Assembly (NCBI GenBank): GCA_019166125.1
Contig: JAHTBO010000001.1
Span: 349,066 to 413,065, forward strand
Reading direction: 5' to 3'
Length of the DNA: 64,000 bases
Source: Alcaligenaceae bacterium CGII-47
Lineage (GTDB): Bacteria; Pseudomonadota; Gammaproteobacteria; Burkholderiales; Burkholderiaceae_B
Under the pieces are notes generated by a model that was not told the origin of the DNA, made no database searches, and was given only the letters and a program-made list of their open reading frames with translations. Made by a program: the position numbers and the translations under genes. Below, piece after piece: positions 54,911-63,790 of this stretch; the first letter of the stretch is position 1, and each line of letters opens with the position of its first letter.

Positions 54911-54993
54911 GCTAAGCCGGTTTCTGCGAATTGTCCGTCCTCCACGCGCACTGCACACTATGTCCAGGGCGCTTTTTCGTGGAGAACAGAGCA

Positions 54994-55266
54994 ATGCAGA
55001 TCAAGCACAGACATATCCGTCAGGCTGGCCAGGGCATGGTGGAATACATCATCGTTGTCGCCCTGGTCGCTGTTGCCGCCATTGCGGTGTATCAATTATT
55101 TGGTCAGGTGATACGTTCGCAGACCGCCGCCATGGCCAAGGAAATCGCGGGCGAAGACGGATCTGAGCAATCTCGTATGGCGCAATCTGCGGCTGAGGCG
55201 GCCGCCGCACAGACTGCAGCCAAAACACTTAAATCCTTTACCGGCAATGCCGGCGCGGGACAGTGA
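54994..55266 (+). CDS. flp: Flp-type pilin
   Basis: This is the major Tad pilus subunit precursor, 90 residues. The class IVb prepilin pattern is present: a short charged leader, cleavage expected after Gly12 (QAG/QGMVEY), Glu at +5, Tyr at +6 and a hydrophobic helix (IIVVALVAVAAIAVYQLF). The mature part is longer and more Ala/Gln-rich (about 78 residues) than minimal Flp proteins. GGAG at 54981-54984 precedes the ATG; a longer frame from 54931 lacks this. It is the first gene of the pilus operon. Confidence 0.87.
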   Translation: MQIKHRHIRQAGQGMVEYIIVVALVAVAAIAVYQLFGQVIRSQTAAMAKEIAGEDGSEQSRMAQSAAEAAAAQTAAKTLKSFTGNAGAGQ

Positions 55267-55267
55267 T

Positions 55268-56569
55268 ATGTATGCGCGTCGTTCACAGGACGGTCAGGTA
55301 CTCGTGCTGGGTATGTTGGTGGCGGCTTTGCTATCGGTGGCCTTGTTGCGTTATTTTTCTGCTGCTCAGGTGCTCGCCGCCAAAAGTCGTCAGGTGCATG
55401 GATTGGACGCAGCCACCTATAGCGGGGCACTGATTCAGGCCAGAGCCTTGAATATGTTGGCGTATCTGAATCGTGCGCAGCTCGCACATCAGGTTGCCAT
55501 GGCGCATCTGACGACCTTGGGGAGCTGGGCCTTGTATGGGGGTGCCCAGGCAAGTCAGTTGGCGCGCGGTAATCCACCTGCTCATTTGATTGGCATGTTG
55601 TTTGGTGCAGATCATGGACGTGCTTATTTAGCGGCGTCACGTGCGTCAGGTTTGGGTGCTTGGGCATCCTCGTCAGGTGCACTCGGTGAGGCACATGCTG
55701 CCCATAATCGCTTTGTACATGATGTCTACGGCGAGGTGTCTGAATCTGTGGTGAATGGTCTGCCTGCCGCACGCCTGGCGGCCATCCAGACGGTGCTTGC
55801 TCGTCACTATCCGGAATCCGAGCCCTCGGATTTTAAGGTGACCGTCTCTGCGGATGATTGGCCTGGTTTCACACAGCGTATGACGCCTGTGTCGCAGTTG
55901 CATCCTCTGGTCGCTCGGATTGCCAGTCTGTATGCGTTTCTTGCGCCACGCAACCATACCGCTGCGAATAACTGGGTGGTAAGTGAGCGCTGCCCGACTC
56001 TTAGGCATCAATTGCGGCGCCGAGGCAGCACGCAGATGGATGCGGCGGGCCGTTGGCAGTCTTCGGATACACAGTCCTATCACGCGCTGCGTTCAAACCG
56101 CTGGATCGGCTGCTATTACCGTGAGTACGCCATGGGGTGGGCATGGGTTCCGGGTGCTGCGGCACAGCGCATCGACGGCGCCTATTCAGACGCCGTACCC
56201 GAGAATTTCGCCGAGCAGGATTTCTGGCGATGGGTCCAGGAGGCCACGCAGTGGAATCTGCTCGACGAGCGTGACAACCCAATGGCGAATTCTTATGCCA
56301 TGCGCTCACGCCCGATCTGGAACGCGGGCGGGCTCGCACCCTATTACGATGTGGCGGTAGTCGGGACGCAGGGCGTGGCCGGGTTCTCTGTGGGTCTTAC
56401 GCGTCCGGGGCCAGAGGACACTTTGGTGCATGCCCAGAGCGCCGCTCAGACTTATTTTGCACGTCCCGATCAACGGCTTGATGGTCAATATGAGGGCGCA
56501 CATCTATTTCACCCTTATTGGCATGCACGGCTGGCTTCGCCTGGGCGTGACAAAAGGGTGCCAAGATGA
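55268..56569 (+). CDS. TadG-like pilus assembly protein
   Basis: This is an envelope protein of 433 residues. The N-terminus DGQVLVLGMLVAALLSVALL matches the TadE/TadG-type anchor, with no Glu at the +5 position, as in TadG proteins. The rest is predicted periplasmic, rich in Ala, His and aromatic residues, with no von Willebrand domain that I can see. The ATG at 55268 lies 1 bp after the flp stop. The end overlaps the next gene (ATGA). Its role is probably pilus anchoring or biogenesis, inferred from the operon and N-terminus. Confidence 0.7.
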   Translation: MYARRSQDGQVLVLGMLVAALLSVALLRYFSAAQVLAAKSRQVHGLDAATYSGALIQARALNMLAYLNRAQLAHQVAMAHLTTLGSWALYGGAQASQLARGNPPAHLIGMLFGADHGRAYLAASRASGLGAWASSSGALGEAHAAHNRFVHDVYGEVSESVVNGLPAARLAAIQTVLARHYPESEPSDFKVTVSADDWPGFTQRMTPVSQLHPLVARIASLYAFLAPRNHTAANNWVVSERCPTLRHQLRRRGSTQMDAAGRWQSSDTQSYHALRSNRWIGCYYREYAMGWAWVPGAAAQRIDGAYSDAVPENFAEQDFWRWVQEATQWNLLDERDNPMANSYAMRSRPIWNAGGLAPYYDVAVVGTQGVAGFSVGLTRPGPEDTLVHAQSAAQTYFARPDQRLDGQYEGAHLFHPYWHARLASPGRDKRVPR

Positions 56570-57270
56570 AAACGCACAGGCAAGCCGGGCAGGCGGTCAT
56601 CGAGGGTCTGGTCGTGTTGGGTGTGCTCTCCAGCCTTTGGGTGGGTGCGACCTGGATCGGACGCTTGCAGGATGCGGCCTTACAGGCTGGGCATGCCAGC
56701 CGTCATCAGGCATTTGCCCTGGCGCATCAGGCGCAGCCCCTAGACGCTTCCCTTGACGGGAATTTGCCAGGCCAGTTTTGGCAGGCCCGTCGAGGCGGGG
56801 CATTGCTGGATGCACAGGCGACACAATCCTCGGTGATGCAGGATAAACGAGAACCAAGTATTGGGCTTGGGGGAACGGTACCTGCTGCCCTTGCCGCGCG
56901 ACAAGACTTGCAACTAGGGGAAAGCGGCGTCTGGATTGTGACTGCACACAGGCGAACGATGGGTGAAGTGTCACCAGGTAGCGGCTTACAGAACTTTGAC
57001 CAGCTTAGGCTGGGCATTGATCGCCATACCGCCATCATGCGAGGTACCGGAGCAGCGGTGAGTGATAGCGCTGCTCAGGCGCGCATTGCGCAGGCTGATA
57101 GCGTGTGGGCGCGCCAGGCAGGCCGTTCTATTGCCTTGGGCGACCACGTCTCTGGGCGGATGCAGGCAGTGGATGCTGCGTGGGGACGGGCGGCCTTTAC
57201 GCCGGATTGGTTGATGCCTTGGACGGGATGGGTACCGACGCAGCATCTGAGTGCCGGGGGGATACCATGA
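56566..57270 (+). CDS. TadE-like minor pilin/pseudopilin
   Basis: This protein of 234 residues has a prepilin-like start: RQAGQAVIEGLVVLGVLSSLWVG, in which cleavage after Gly gives QAVIE with Glu at +5. The remaining periplasmic part is low in cysteine and rich in Ala/Gln. It overlaps the TadG-like gene upstream and the unknown gene downstream by 4 bp each. It is likely a minor pilus component of the TadE group, although the soluble part has no recognised domain. Confidence 0.7.
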   Translation: MKTHRQAGQAVIEGLVVLGVLSSLWVGATWIGRLQDAALQAGHASRHQAFALAHQAQPLDASLDGNLPGQFWQARRGGALLDAQATQSSVMQDKREPSIGLGGTVPAALAARQDLQLGESGVWIVTAHRRTMGEVSPGSGLQNFDQLRLGIDRHTAIMRGTGAAVSDSAAQARIAQADSVWARQAGRSIALGDHVSGRMQAVDAAWGRAAFTPDWLMPWTGWVPTQHLSAGGIP

Positions 57271-57932
57271 TAAGCCGCTGGATATACGTAGTGTTGGTGA
57301 CGAGTTTCGTCAGCCTCTATGGCGGGGAGGCTGCGGGCATCATTCCCGACTGGCCTCAGGCAGGTTGGGCCTGGGCTGAGGAACAGAGCTCGGATCTCTC
57401 CGGACTGCGCTTGTTTCAGCGCGAATTATCCGCACCGCTGGCACCTGCCGAGGTCGCGCGCACTTTATCTGCGCGCTTGCCTCAGCTCAATCGTTTGGTC
57501 GTTCTGGATGGGCAGATTTTGCTCTCTGGCGTGGATGAGACACACCATTGGCTGGCCAGGGTAAGGCGTGATGCTGAAGGGACCCGGGCGGTGGTTTCAG
57601 CCCTGGCGCTGGAGGTGGCCGATCTGCAGTACGGGAAATTCGATGCAGCCCTTTACGTGCCCGCTGACTCGCGATTGCAGTTGAATCATGTGCAAGGCTC
57701 AGAGGGTCAGCGAATAGCTCAAACTGTATATGAATCTGATCGTAGCCCGTCAGCACTAATCCAGCAGGTCGGGCACGCCTTGTCACAGGCGGGTTGGCAT
57801 CGGCAGAACGCGATACAGAAAGACGGCGGACTGCTGTGGCGACGCGCTAACGAGCAGGTACACATTTACGTGTTTAAACGAATGGGTAGCAGTGTGTTGT
57901 GGCTACAGCACCGAGAGGCAGAAGACCAATGA
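57267..57932 (+). CDS. Unknown exported protein of the Tad operon
   Basis: This protein of 221 residues has an N-terminal hydrophobic segment (IYVVLVTSFVSLYGGEAAG) that is probably a signal peptide or anchor. The rest contains SDLSGLRLFQRELSAPLAP and HALSQAGWHRQN, and ends with HIYVFKRMGSSVLWLQH. I do not recognise a family. It sits between the TadE-like gene and cpaB with ATGA overlaps on both sides, so it is very probably a pilus assembly factor. CpaD is one formal possibility, but I see no similarity. The ATG at 57267 is chosen because of the coupling and signal sequence. Confidence 0.65.
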   Translation: MISRWIYVVLVTSFVSLYGGEAAGIIPDWPQAGWAWAEEQSSDLSGLRLFQRELSAPLAPAEVARTLSARLPQLNRLVVLDGQILLSGVDETHHWLARVRRDAEGTRAVVSALALEVADLQYGKFDAALYVPADSRLQLNHVQGSEGQRIAQTVYESDRSPSALIQQVGHALSQAGWHRQNAIQKDGGLLWRRANEQVHIYVFKRMGSSVLWLQHREAEDQ

Positions 57933-58864
57933 AAATTCGTCTGTCCCTACGTAGCATGGTGCTGATGGGCCTGGCACTGGTTTCGGGCGCGATGGCTGCC
58001 TGGTCAGTACATGATTACATTCAGGGCCGTGTCGACCAGATCGAGGCCCAGGCGCGAGTGCCGATGGTCGAACGGGTCGTCGCTGCCTATGATTTGCCTG
58101 CCGGGACGCGCCTTCAGACTGAGCACATGGCGCTGCGCAGCTTTCCACGAGAATGGGTGAGTAGCGCCAGTCTGTCTGCGGCCCGCTATGCCGAGCTTGA
58201 TGACAGTGTCCTGGTGAGTAGTCTACGAGCCGGTGATCCAATCCTGCTGGCGCACACCGTCGCCGTCCATCAGCAGTCGTTCTCCAGTCAGCTTGCTCAG
58301 GGTAGACGGGCCATTACTTTACCTGTGGATCAGATCAATTCTGTCTCTGGCCTGCTGCAACCAGGTGATCTGATCGATCTATACGTGTCGTTTGAATATC
58401 AGCGCCGCCAAGTGACGGCACCACTTCTACAAGGTGTACTGGTGTTAGCGACTGGCCGTACGACACGTCTGGGTGAGGATAGGGCAGAGGGTGGGTATTC
58501 GACCGTCACACTGGATACGGCGCCGGAGGATGCCGTTAAGCTGGTGGCTGCCAGGCAGAGTGGGCAGATTACGGCGATCTTGCGCCACCCAGATGATCTT
58601 AAAACTGATTTACGTGCGGTGCGCGGGGACTTGGCGGCCTTACTTGGCGTGCAGAACGCACCCCCTGTTCCAAAAAAAAGTCCTCAGGTGATTTATGGCA
58701 ATCAGTCCACTCGAACCATGCCGGGCTTACGGGCGCAGCCAAAGAACCCTGCCGCTAGCGGGCGGTCATCCGGGCTATTTGATTTGCCGCAGGCCCAGGA
58801 TCTGGTCAGTGCCTGGATGCGACGTACGGCGGCTGATACGCCCCTACATGATGAAGAACAATGA
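57929..58864 (+). CDS. cpaB: Flp pilus assembly protein CpaB/RcpC
   Basis: This periplasmic protein of 311 residues has an N-terminal membrane anchor (VLMGLALVSGAMAAWSV, about 10-26). A SAF-like domain follows with the signature AAYDLPAGTRLQTEHMALR, then the family C-terminal region (RAITLPVDQINSVSGLLQPGDLIDLYV). CpaB/RcpC associates with the secretin. It overlaps the unknown gene by 4 bp and lies 11 bp before the secretin gene. The final 70 residues are Pro/Ser-rich and variable. Confidence 0.9.
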   Translation: MKIRLSLRSMVLMGLALVSGAMAAWSVHDYIQGRVDQIEAQARVPMVERVVAAYDLPAGTRLQTEHMALRSFPREWVSSASLSAARYAELDDSVLVSSLRAGDPILLAHTVAVHQQSFSSQLAQGRRAITLPVDQINSVSGLLQPGDLIDLYVSFEYQRRQVTAPLLQGVLVLATGRTTRLGEDRAEGGYSTVTLDTAPEDAVKLVAARQSGQITAILRHPDDLKTDLRAVRGDLAALLGVQNAPPVPKKSPQVIYGNQSTRTMPGLRAQPKNPAASGRSSGLFDLPQAQDLVSAWMRRTAADTPLHDEEQ

Positions 58865-58875
58865 AGGGGTAGAGA

Positions 58876-60273
58876 ATGCTTATAAATAGACGATCAGCAG
58901 GGGTGGTGTTGCGTGGTGCCGTGGTGATGGTGCTGATGCTGGGTACAGGCGCCAGTTCGCAGGTCTGGGCGCGTACCGAGACGTTGCTTAGCATGCAAGT
59001 AGGTGAGGTTCGGGTTCTCGGTTTGCCTGATGTTGCGCGAGTTGCGGTGGGTGATGGGCATGTCATCAATGCGGTAACGACAGAAGACAAAGAGGTTATT
59101 GTTTTTGCGCGACACCAGGGCTCCAGTGCCCTGCATATCTGGTCAGAAGACGGTCGTAGCCATCGATATATGGTAGATATAGCGCCCGAAGGAGCGCGTC
59201 AAGAGCAAAGCGAGCTACGCAGCATGCTAGAGCGTATTCCGCAGGCTCGTGTGACGGCTGTCGGCGATAAGTTGTTGGTCGAAGGCGATAGTCTGTCTGA
59301 TGGGGATCGTGAGCGCGTCGCCGCCCTGGGCAAGCGCTACCCTCAACTGCTTGACTTTACCAGCCCTGTCGGTTGGGATCGCATGGTATTGCTGGATGTA
59401 CAGGTCGTGGAGGTACCGCGTTCTTTGGTTCGCGAGTTGGGCTTGCGTTGGACGGGACAATCAGACGGTGGATTAAATACGGCATTAGCTTGGGATGCAG
59501 GATCGCGTCGCTATGCTGATCGACCAGGTCAGACTGTGATACCGATGGTCTTCCCGGCCAGTCCAGTGGCGGGCTATTTTGGCATTAATGCCTTGTTTTC
59601 CGCCCAGATCAATGCGTTGGCTCAGGAAGGCTCGGCGGTCGTGCTGGCGCAACCGCAGATTCTTGCACGCAGTGGCGCCACCGCCGAGTTCCTCGCGGGG
59701 GGCGAGGTGCCCTACAGTACGGTGGACCGCAATGGCAATACCCAGACCGCATTTAAACCTTATGGTGTGTCTTTGCGCATTACGCCACATATTGAGCGTA
59801 ACGGTACAGTTCGCTCGAGTATCGAGGTTGAGGTGAGTTCGATCGATAGTGCCTTATCTGTGCCGACGGGCCCATCGCTCAAGACACGTCGGGCTTCGAC
59901 TGAGTTTAATGTTCAGTCAGGGCAGACGCTTGTACTGGCAGGGTTTTTATCGCGAGACACGTCACAGAACGTTGATAAGGTGCCAGGCCTGGGAGAGCTG
60001 CCAATACTTGGCGCGTTATTTCGCTCGACCCGCTTTCAGCGTAATGAAACGGAGCTAGCGATTCTAGTGACGCCGGTTCTCGCTGGAGAAGATCATTCCG
60101 ACTTAAGACGGCGAGTATCTAATGTAGATACATTATTAAGTGAAAATTTTCCAGATAGACCGGTACTCAATACGACTGTCAGGGCGGTAACTACTCAGCC
60201 CATAGCGTTGGAGGGGGGGGCGTCTTGGGATTTCCGTTTGGGCCAGGGTTCTCAGTGGACACAGAAGGAGTAG
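58876..60273 (+). CDS. cpaC: Tad pilus secretin CpaC/RcpA
   Basis: This is the outer-membrane channel subunit of the pilus, 465 residues with a signal peptide cut about residue 33 (SSQVWA). An N-terminal pilus-associated domain (LLSMQVGEVRVLGLPDVARV) precedes a BON-like segment. The secretin domain starts near residue 165 (VLLDVQVVEVPRSLVRELGL) and includes the VPGLGELPILGALFRS and NETELAILVTP signature at its end. GGGG precedes the ATG. It is the exit pore for the Flp pilus. Confidence 0.92.
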   Translation: MLINRRSAGVVLRGAVVMVLMLGTGASSQVWARTETLLSMQVGEVRVLGLPDVARVAVGDGHVINAVTTEDKEVIVFARHQGSSALHIWSEDGRSHRYMVDIAPEGARQEQSELRSMLERIPQARVTAVGDKLLVEGDSLSDGDRERVAALGKRYPQLLDFTSPVGWDRMVLLDVQVVEVPRSLVRELGLRWTGQSDGGLNTALAWDAGSRRYADRPGQTVIPMVFPASPVAGYFGINALFSAQINALAQEGSAVVLAQPQILARSGATAEFLAGGEVPYSTVDRNGNTQTAFKPYGVSLRITPHIERNGTVRSSIEVEVSSIDSALSVPTGPSLKTRRASTEFNVQSGQTLVLAGFLSRDTSQNVDKVPGLGELPILGALFRSTRFQRNETELAILVTPVLAGEDHSDLRRRVSNVDTLLSENFPDRPVLNTTVRAVTTQPIALEGGASWDFRLGQGSQWTQKE

Positions 60274-60276
60274 GCC

Positions 60277-61989
60277 ATGATGGAGTTAGCGCTGCAGTTT
60301 GAGGGAGGGCTTAAGGTCTTGCGTCGTTTTGATTTGCCCTTGCAAATCGGACGGTCGGCGCATTGTGGTTTGCCGATACGCGCGTGGCGAGTCGCCCGTC
60401 GACATGCCTGTTTGGAGTTACGCGACGGCGGTATCTGGCTGGAGGATTATGGTTCGCTAGGCGGCACAGAGGTCAATGGCCGACGAGTCGCCTTGTATGG
60501 CCCGCTACGTTGTGGTGATGAGATTGTAATTGGACCATGCCTGATACAGGTGCGGGCATTACCTGTCGACGATGTGCTGGGCAATGTGTCCGAGTTCGAT
60601 CGTTCATCCCAGGCAGAAGGCGCCGTTTCATTCGAGTTGTTAGCCGAGGTCAGTTCGTTACACGTGTCGGACATTGCCGACCCACACGAGATGGTGGTGC
60701 GCGATGGTGCGTTGCTAATGCACCGGCAGCGTTTGCACGAACGTCTGGTACAGGCCTTGCAACTGCGGCGCCGGGATATTGGCTCGATGAATGACGCGTC
60801 TTTGCGTGCTGAGGCGACGCGGGTGTTGGGTGGGTTGATCACCGAGGATGAAGGCTTGCCATTAGAAGAGGATCGGGAGGCGTTGATCCAGGCACTGGTC
60901 GATGAGGCAGTTGGCCTGGGCCCGTTAGAGCCTTTGTTGGCTGATCCGGATATCAGCGAGATCATGGTCAATCGGCATGACGAGATTTTTGTGGAGTCGC
61001 GCGGTAGGCTCCATCGGTACCCCTTGGTGTTCAGCAGCGAGGAGGCGGTTTTGGGCATCATCGAACGCATTGTCGCGCCTCTGGGCAGGCGGATTGATGA
61101 CAGCTCACCGATGGTAGATGCGCGCCTGCGGGATGGGTCTCGTGTGAATGCAGTCATTGCGCCCATTGCCCTGCGTGGGGCAAGCCTGACGATTCGTAAA
61201 TTTCCAAAAAAGCGCCTGCAAATGACTGATTTACTGCTTGTCGGCGCCTTGGATTCAGCTATCAGCACATTTCTGGCCTATTGCGTCCGATATAGAAAAA
61301 ACCTGATTATTTCCGGAGGTACCGGCTCAGGCAAAACGAGTCTGCTGAATATTCTCTCGAATTTTATCCCGGCTGGCGAGCGGGTTGTCACGATCGAGGA
61401 TGCAGCCGAATTGCGCCTGGATCATGCCCACCTGGTGTCATTAGAGGCACGGCCTGCCAATATCGAGGGTCGTGGGCGTGTCGATATCCGTGACCTTGTG
61501 CGCAACGCCTTGCGTATGCGCCCCGATCGGATTGTGGTCGGTGAGTGCCGGGGCGGTGAAGCCTTCGATATGTTGGCAGCCATGAACACGGGTCACGAAG
61601 GGTCGTTGACGACCCTGCATGCCAACAGCCCCAGAGACGCCCTGGCACGACTTGAAACCATGATACTGATGGCTGGGATGGATCTGCCACTGAGCGCTGT
61701 ACGCGAGCATATCGCCTCCAGCATCGATATTATTGTTCAACAGATGCGCGTACCTGACGGGCGTCGCATGATTACTTCAGTTGTTGAGGTGACCGGTATT
61801 GAGAGTGGTCGTATTCAACTTCAGGAACTGTTCACGGGCCAGGCTGGCCCCCCAGCGATCTATTGTGGCAGAGGAATTGTCCCAGATTGCTTTGCCAGAG
61901 ACGCTGATGTGGCACTGGATATGGATCTGTTCAATGCACGGTCGGTCTGTGAGGGCCGTGCCTGGATTGGTGACACGGAGCAGGCATGA
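60277..61989 (+). CDS. cpaF: FHA domain fused to CpaF/TadA-type secretion ATPase
   Basis: This is the cytoplasmic motor ATPase of the Tad pilus, 570 residues. Residues 1-95 form an FHA domain: Gly25-Arg26, ARRHA (40-44) and GTEVNG (63-68). The usual phosphopeptide-contacting Ser before RxHA is Ala40 here. The ATPase domain follows from about residue 160 with [14 protein letters not shown], Walker A GTGSGKT (348-354), an Asp-box ([12 protein letters not shown]) and [15 protein letters not shown]. It lies 3 bp after cpaC, and its stop overlaps tadB (ATGA). No cpaE gene is found between cpaC and cpaF, where one usually lies. Confidence 0.92.
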   Translation: MMELALQFEGGLKVLRRFDLPLQIGRSAHCGLPIRAWRVARRHACLELRDGGIWLEDYGSLGGTEVNGRRVALYGPLRCGDEIVIGPCLIQVRALPVDDVLGNVSEFDRSSQAEGAVSFELLAEVSSLHVSDIADPHEMVVRDGALLMHRQRLHERLVQALQLRRRDIGSMNDASLRAEATRVLGGLITEDEGLPLEEDREALIQALVDEAVGLGPLEPLLADPDISEIMVNRHDEIFVESRGRLHRYPLVFSSEEAVLGIIERIVAPLGRRIDDSSPMVDARLRDGSRVNAVIAPIALRGASLTIRKFPKKRLQMTDLLLVGALDSAISTFLAYCVRYRKNLIISGGTGSGKTSLLNILSNFIPAGERVVTIEDAAELRLDHAHLVSLEARPANIEGRGRVDIRDLVRNALRMRPDRIVVGECRGGEAFDMLAAMNTGHEGSLTTLHANSPRDALARLETMILMAGMDLPLSAVREHIASSIDIIVQQMRVPDGRRMITSVVEVTGIESGRIQLQELFTGQAGPPAIYCGRGIVPDCFARDADVALDMDLFNARSVCEGRAWIGDTEQA

Positions 61990-62831
61990 TGACAACGACC
62001 TTATTCCTTATCATGGGTTTGGTGGCCGGCTTGAGCTGGCTGGTGTTCGATGGCTTGATGCGTGCATATCGGGCGTACGAACTGCGCTTAAAGGATGAGG
62101 CACGCGTCCAGTTAGACGAGTTTTTTTTGTTTCTGGATCCTGCGCAGCTCTGGTTGGTGTTGACGCTGGCATGTGGCCTGGTCGGTACACTGGTGTTCTG
62201 GTTCAGTGGGCAATGGTGGTTAGCCATGGTGATTGCGCTGATGGTCCTGTTTGCACCTCGGCTAGTTTTGCGGCGGGTGCGCCAGCGACGTCGCGATCAC
62301 TTTGATCGGCAGTTGCCTGATTTGTTACAGGCGCTAGCGGGTGCCTTGCGGGCGGGATCAGGTGTGCAACGCGCGCTCCAACATATCATCAGCCAATCGC
62401 CAGCCCCGCTGTCACAAGAGTTTGGGCTTCTACTTCGAGAGCAGCGCATGGGTGTGAGCTTTGCACAGGCGCTCACCCATTTGTATCAGCGTATGCCCAC
62501 ATCGTCGTGCAGTCTGGTGGTGTCGGCCTTAAATATTGCGGCACAAAGCGGAGGAAGTCTGGCTGAGACGCTTGAGGGTATTGCTCAGACACTACGGGCG
62601 CGCCGCCACTGGATGGGTCGTATACAGGCGCTGACAGCGCAGGGCCGGATGCAGAGCTGGATCATGGCGAGCCTGCCTATGCTCTTGCTCGGTGTGCTCT
62701 ATCGTCTGGAGCCCGAGGTCATGTCCCTATTGTGGTCGAGTGTGTCGGGAGGGATGGTGCTGGGCCTGGTGCTGGTGCTCGAAGGCCTGGGCATCGTGTT
62801 GATACGTCGTATTGTGGCGATCGATGTGTAG
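61986..62831 (+). CDS. tadB: Tad pilus inner-membrane platform protein TadB
   Basis: This inner-membrane platform subunit of 281 residues has an N-terminal span (1-20), a pair of spans near 60-95, and a T2SSF domain with the family segments LPDLLQALAGALRAGSGVQRAL and SGGSLAETLEGIAQTLR. Two C-terminal spans follow. It works with TadC to transmit CpaF-driven force to pilin assembly. It overlaps cpaF by 4 bp, and the tadC gene starts 86 bp later. Confidence 0.9.
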   Translation: MMTTTLFLIMGLVAGLSWLVFDGLMRAYRAYELRLKDEARVQLDEFFLFLDPAQLWLVLTLACGLVGTLVFWFSGQWWLAMVIALMVLFAPRLVLRRVRQRRRDHFDRQLPDLLQALAGALRAGSGVQRALQHIISQSPAPLSQEFGLLLREQRMGVSFAQALTHLYQRMPTSSCSLVVSALNIAAQSGGSLAETLEGIAQTLRARRHWMGRIQALTAQGRMQSWIMASLPMLLLGVLYRLEPEVMSLLWSSVSGGMVLGLVLVLEGLGIVLIRRIVAIDV

Positions 62832-62917
62832 GGACGCACCGGTTCGCTGCACCTAATTGCTTGCGGGACGGCACGCGCCTTCATCAACTTGGCAATCAGG
62901 TCTTTAGGGGGATAGAA

Positions 62918-63790
62918 ATGCTCTGGATCGGTGTGCTGATGGCAGGGGTCGCGGTGGCGATCGGGGTCTGGTTTATTTGCCGTCCATGGGCAATGATGGC
63001 CAATGTAGCGGCCACGGTTCCGGTGGATAGATTGCGCTGGGTCTGGCCCTGGGTCATGGCATTAGAGCCCGTATGTGCGCCGCTATTGTCTTGGCGTATG
63101 CGCCGCAAATTTAGTGTGCTTGGGCAGCAGGCGGGTCTGAGTGATGCCTGGTCGCCCGAGCAATGGTTGACCTTACGTATCATGATGGGTGCCCTGGTTG
63201 CCGGGGTATGTGTGCTAGGCGTTTTACTGATATGGCCACAGCCCGGTAGTGGCCGACTCTTGTTTGCGATGTTATTTGGGGCTTTGCTGGGATTTTGGTG
63301 GCCAGATGCGTTACTGCGACGCCGCGCACGCGATCGTCGCACGGTAATGCTGCGAGAGTTTCCTTTTATGCTTGATCTGATGACCTTGTGTGTTGAGGCG
63401 GGACTAAGCCTGCATGGTGCGCTTGCGCAGGTCGCTCAGTACGCGCCTGAGGGGCCGTTGCGTTATTCATTGCGCCAGGCTTTGTCTGTCATGCGCGCGG
63501 GTGTGACGCGTAGTCATGCCTTGCATCAGTGGGCAGAGCACTGTGCCGTTCCGGCCGTGCGCGGTCTGGTACTGTCCTTAGAGCAGGCTGATCAGCTCGG
63601 TATGAACCTGGGGCCCTTGCTGCGTGCCCAGGCAGCCGAGCAGCGTAGCGAGCGCTTTTTACGTGCTGAAAAACTTGCCCTCGAGGCACCAGTCAAAATG
63701 CTGTTTCCCATGGTGGTGTGCATTTTCCCCTGCACCTTCTTGATCATCGGTTTTCCCGTCGCGATCAAGCTCCTCAATGCCGGATTTTAA
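62918..63790 (+). CDS. tadC: Tad pilus inner-membrane platform protein TadC
   Basis: This is the second platform subunit, 290 residues. It has an N-terminal span, then two spans near 90-130, the T2SSF domain (FPFMLDLMTLCVEAGLSLHGAL, then LSLEQADQLGMNLGPLLR) and a C-terminal span (LFPMVVCIFPCTFLIIGFPV). TAGGGGG at 62905-62911 supports the ATG at 62918; a longer frame from 62732 lies within tadB and is rejected. The stop overlaps the following DUF192 gene by 14 bp. Confidence 0.92.
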   Translation: MLWIGVLMAGVAVAIGVWFICRPWAMMANVAATVPVDRLRWVWPWVMALEPVCAPLLSWRMRRKFSVLGQQAGLSDAWSPEQWLTLRIMMGALVAGVCVLGVLLIWPQPGSGRLLFAMLFGALLGFWWPDALLRRRARDRRTVMLREFPFMLDLMTLCVEAGLSLHGALAQVAQYAPEGPLRYSLRQALSVMRAGVTRSHALHQWAEHCAVPAVRGLVLSLEQADQLGMNLGPLLRAQAAEQRSERFLRAEKLALEAPVKMLFPMVVCIFPCTFLIIGFPVAIKLLNAGF

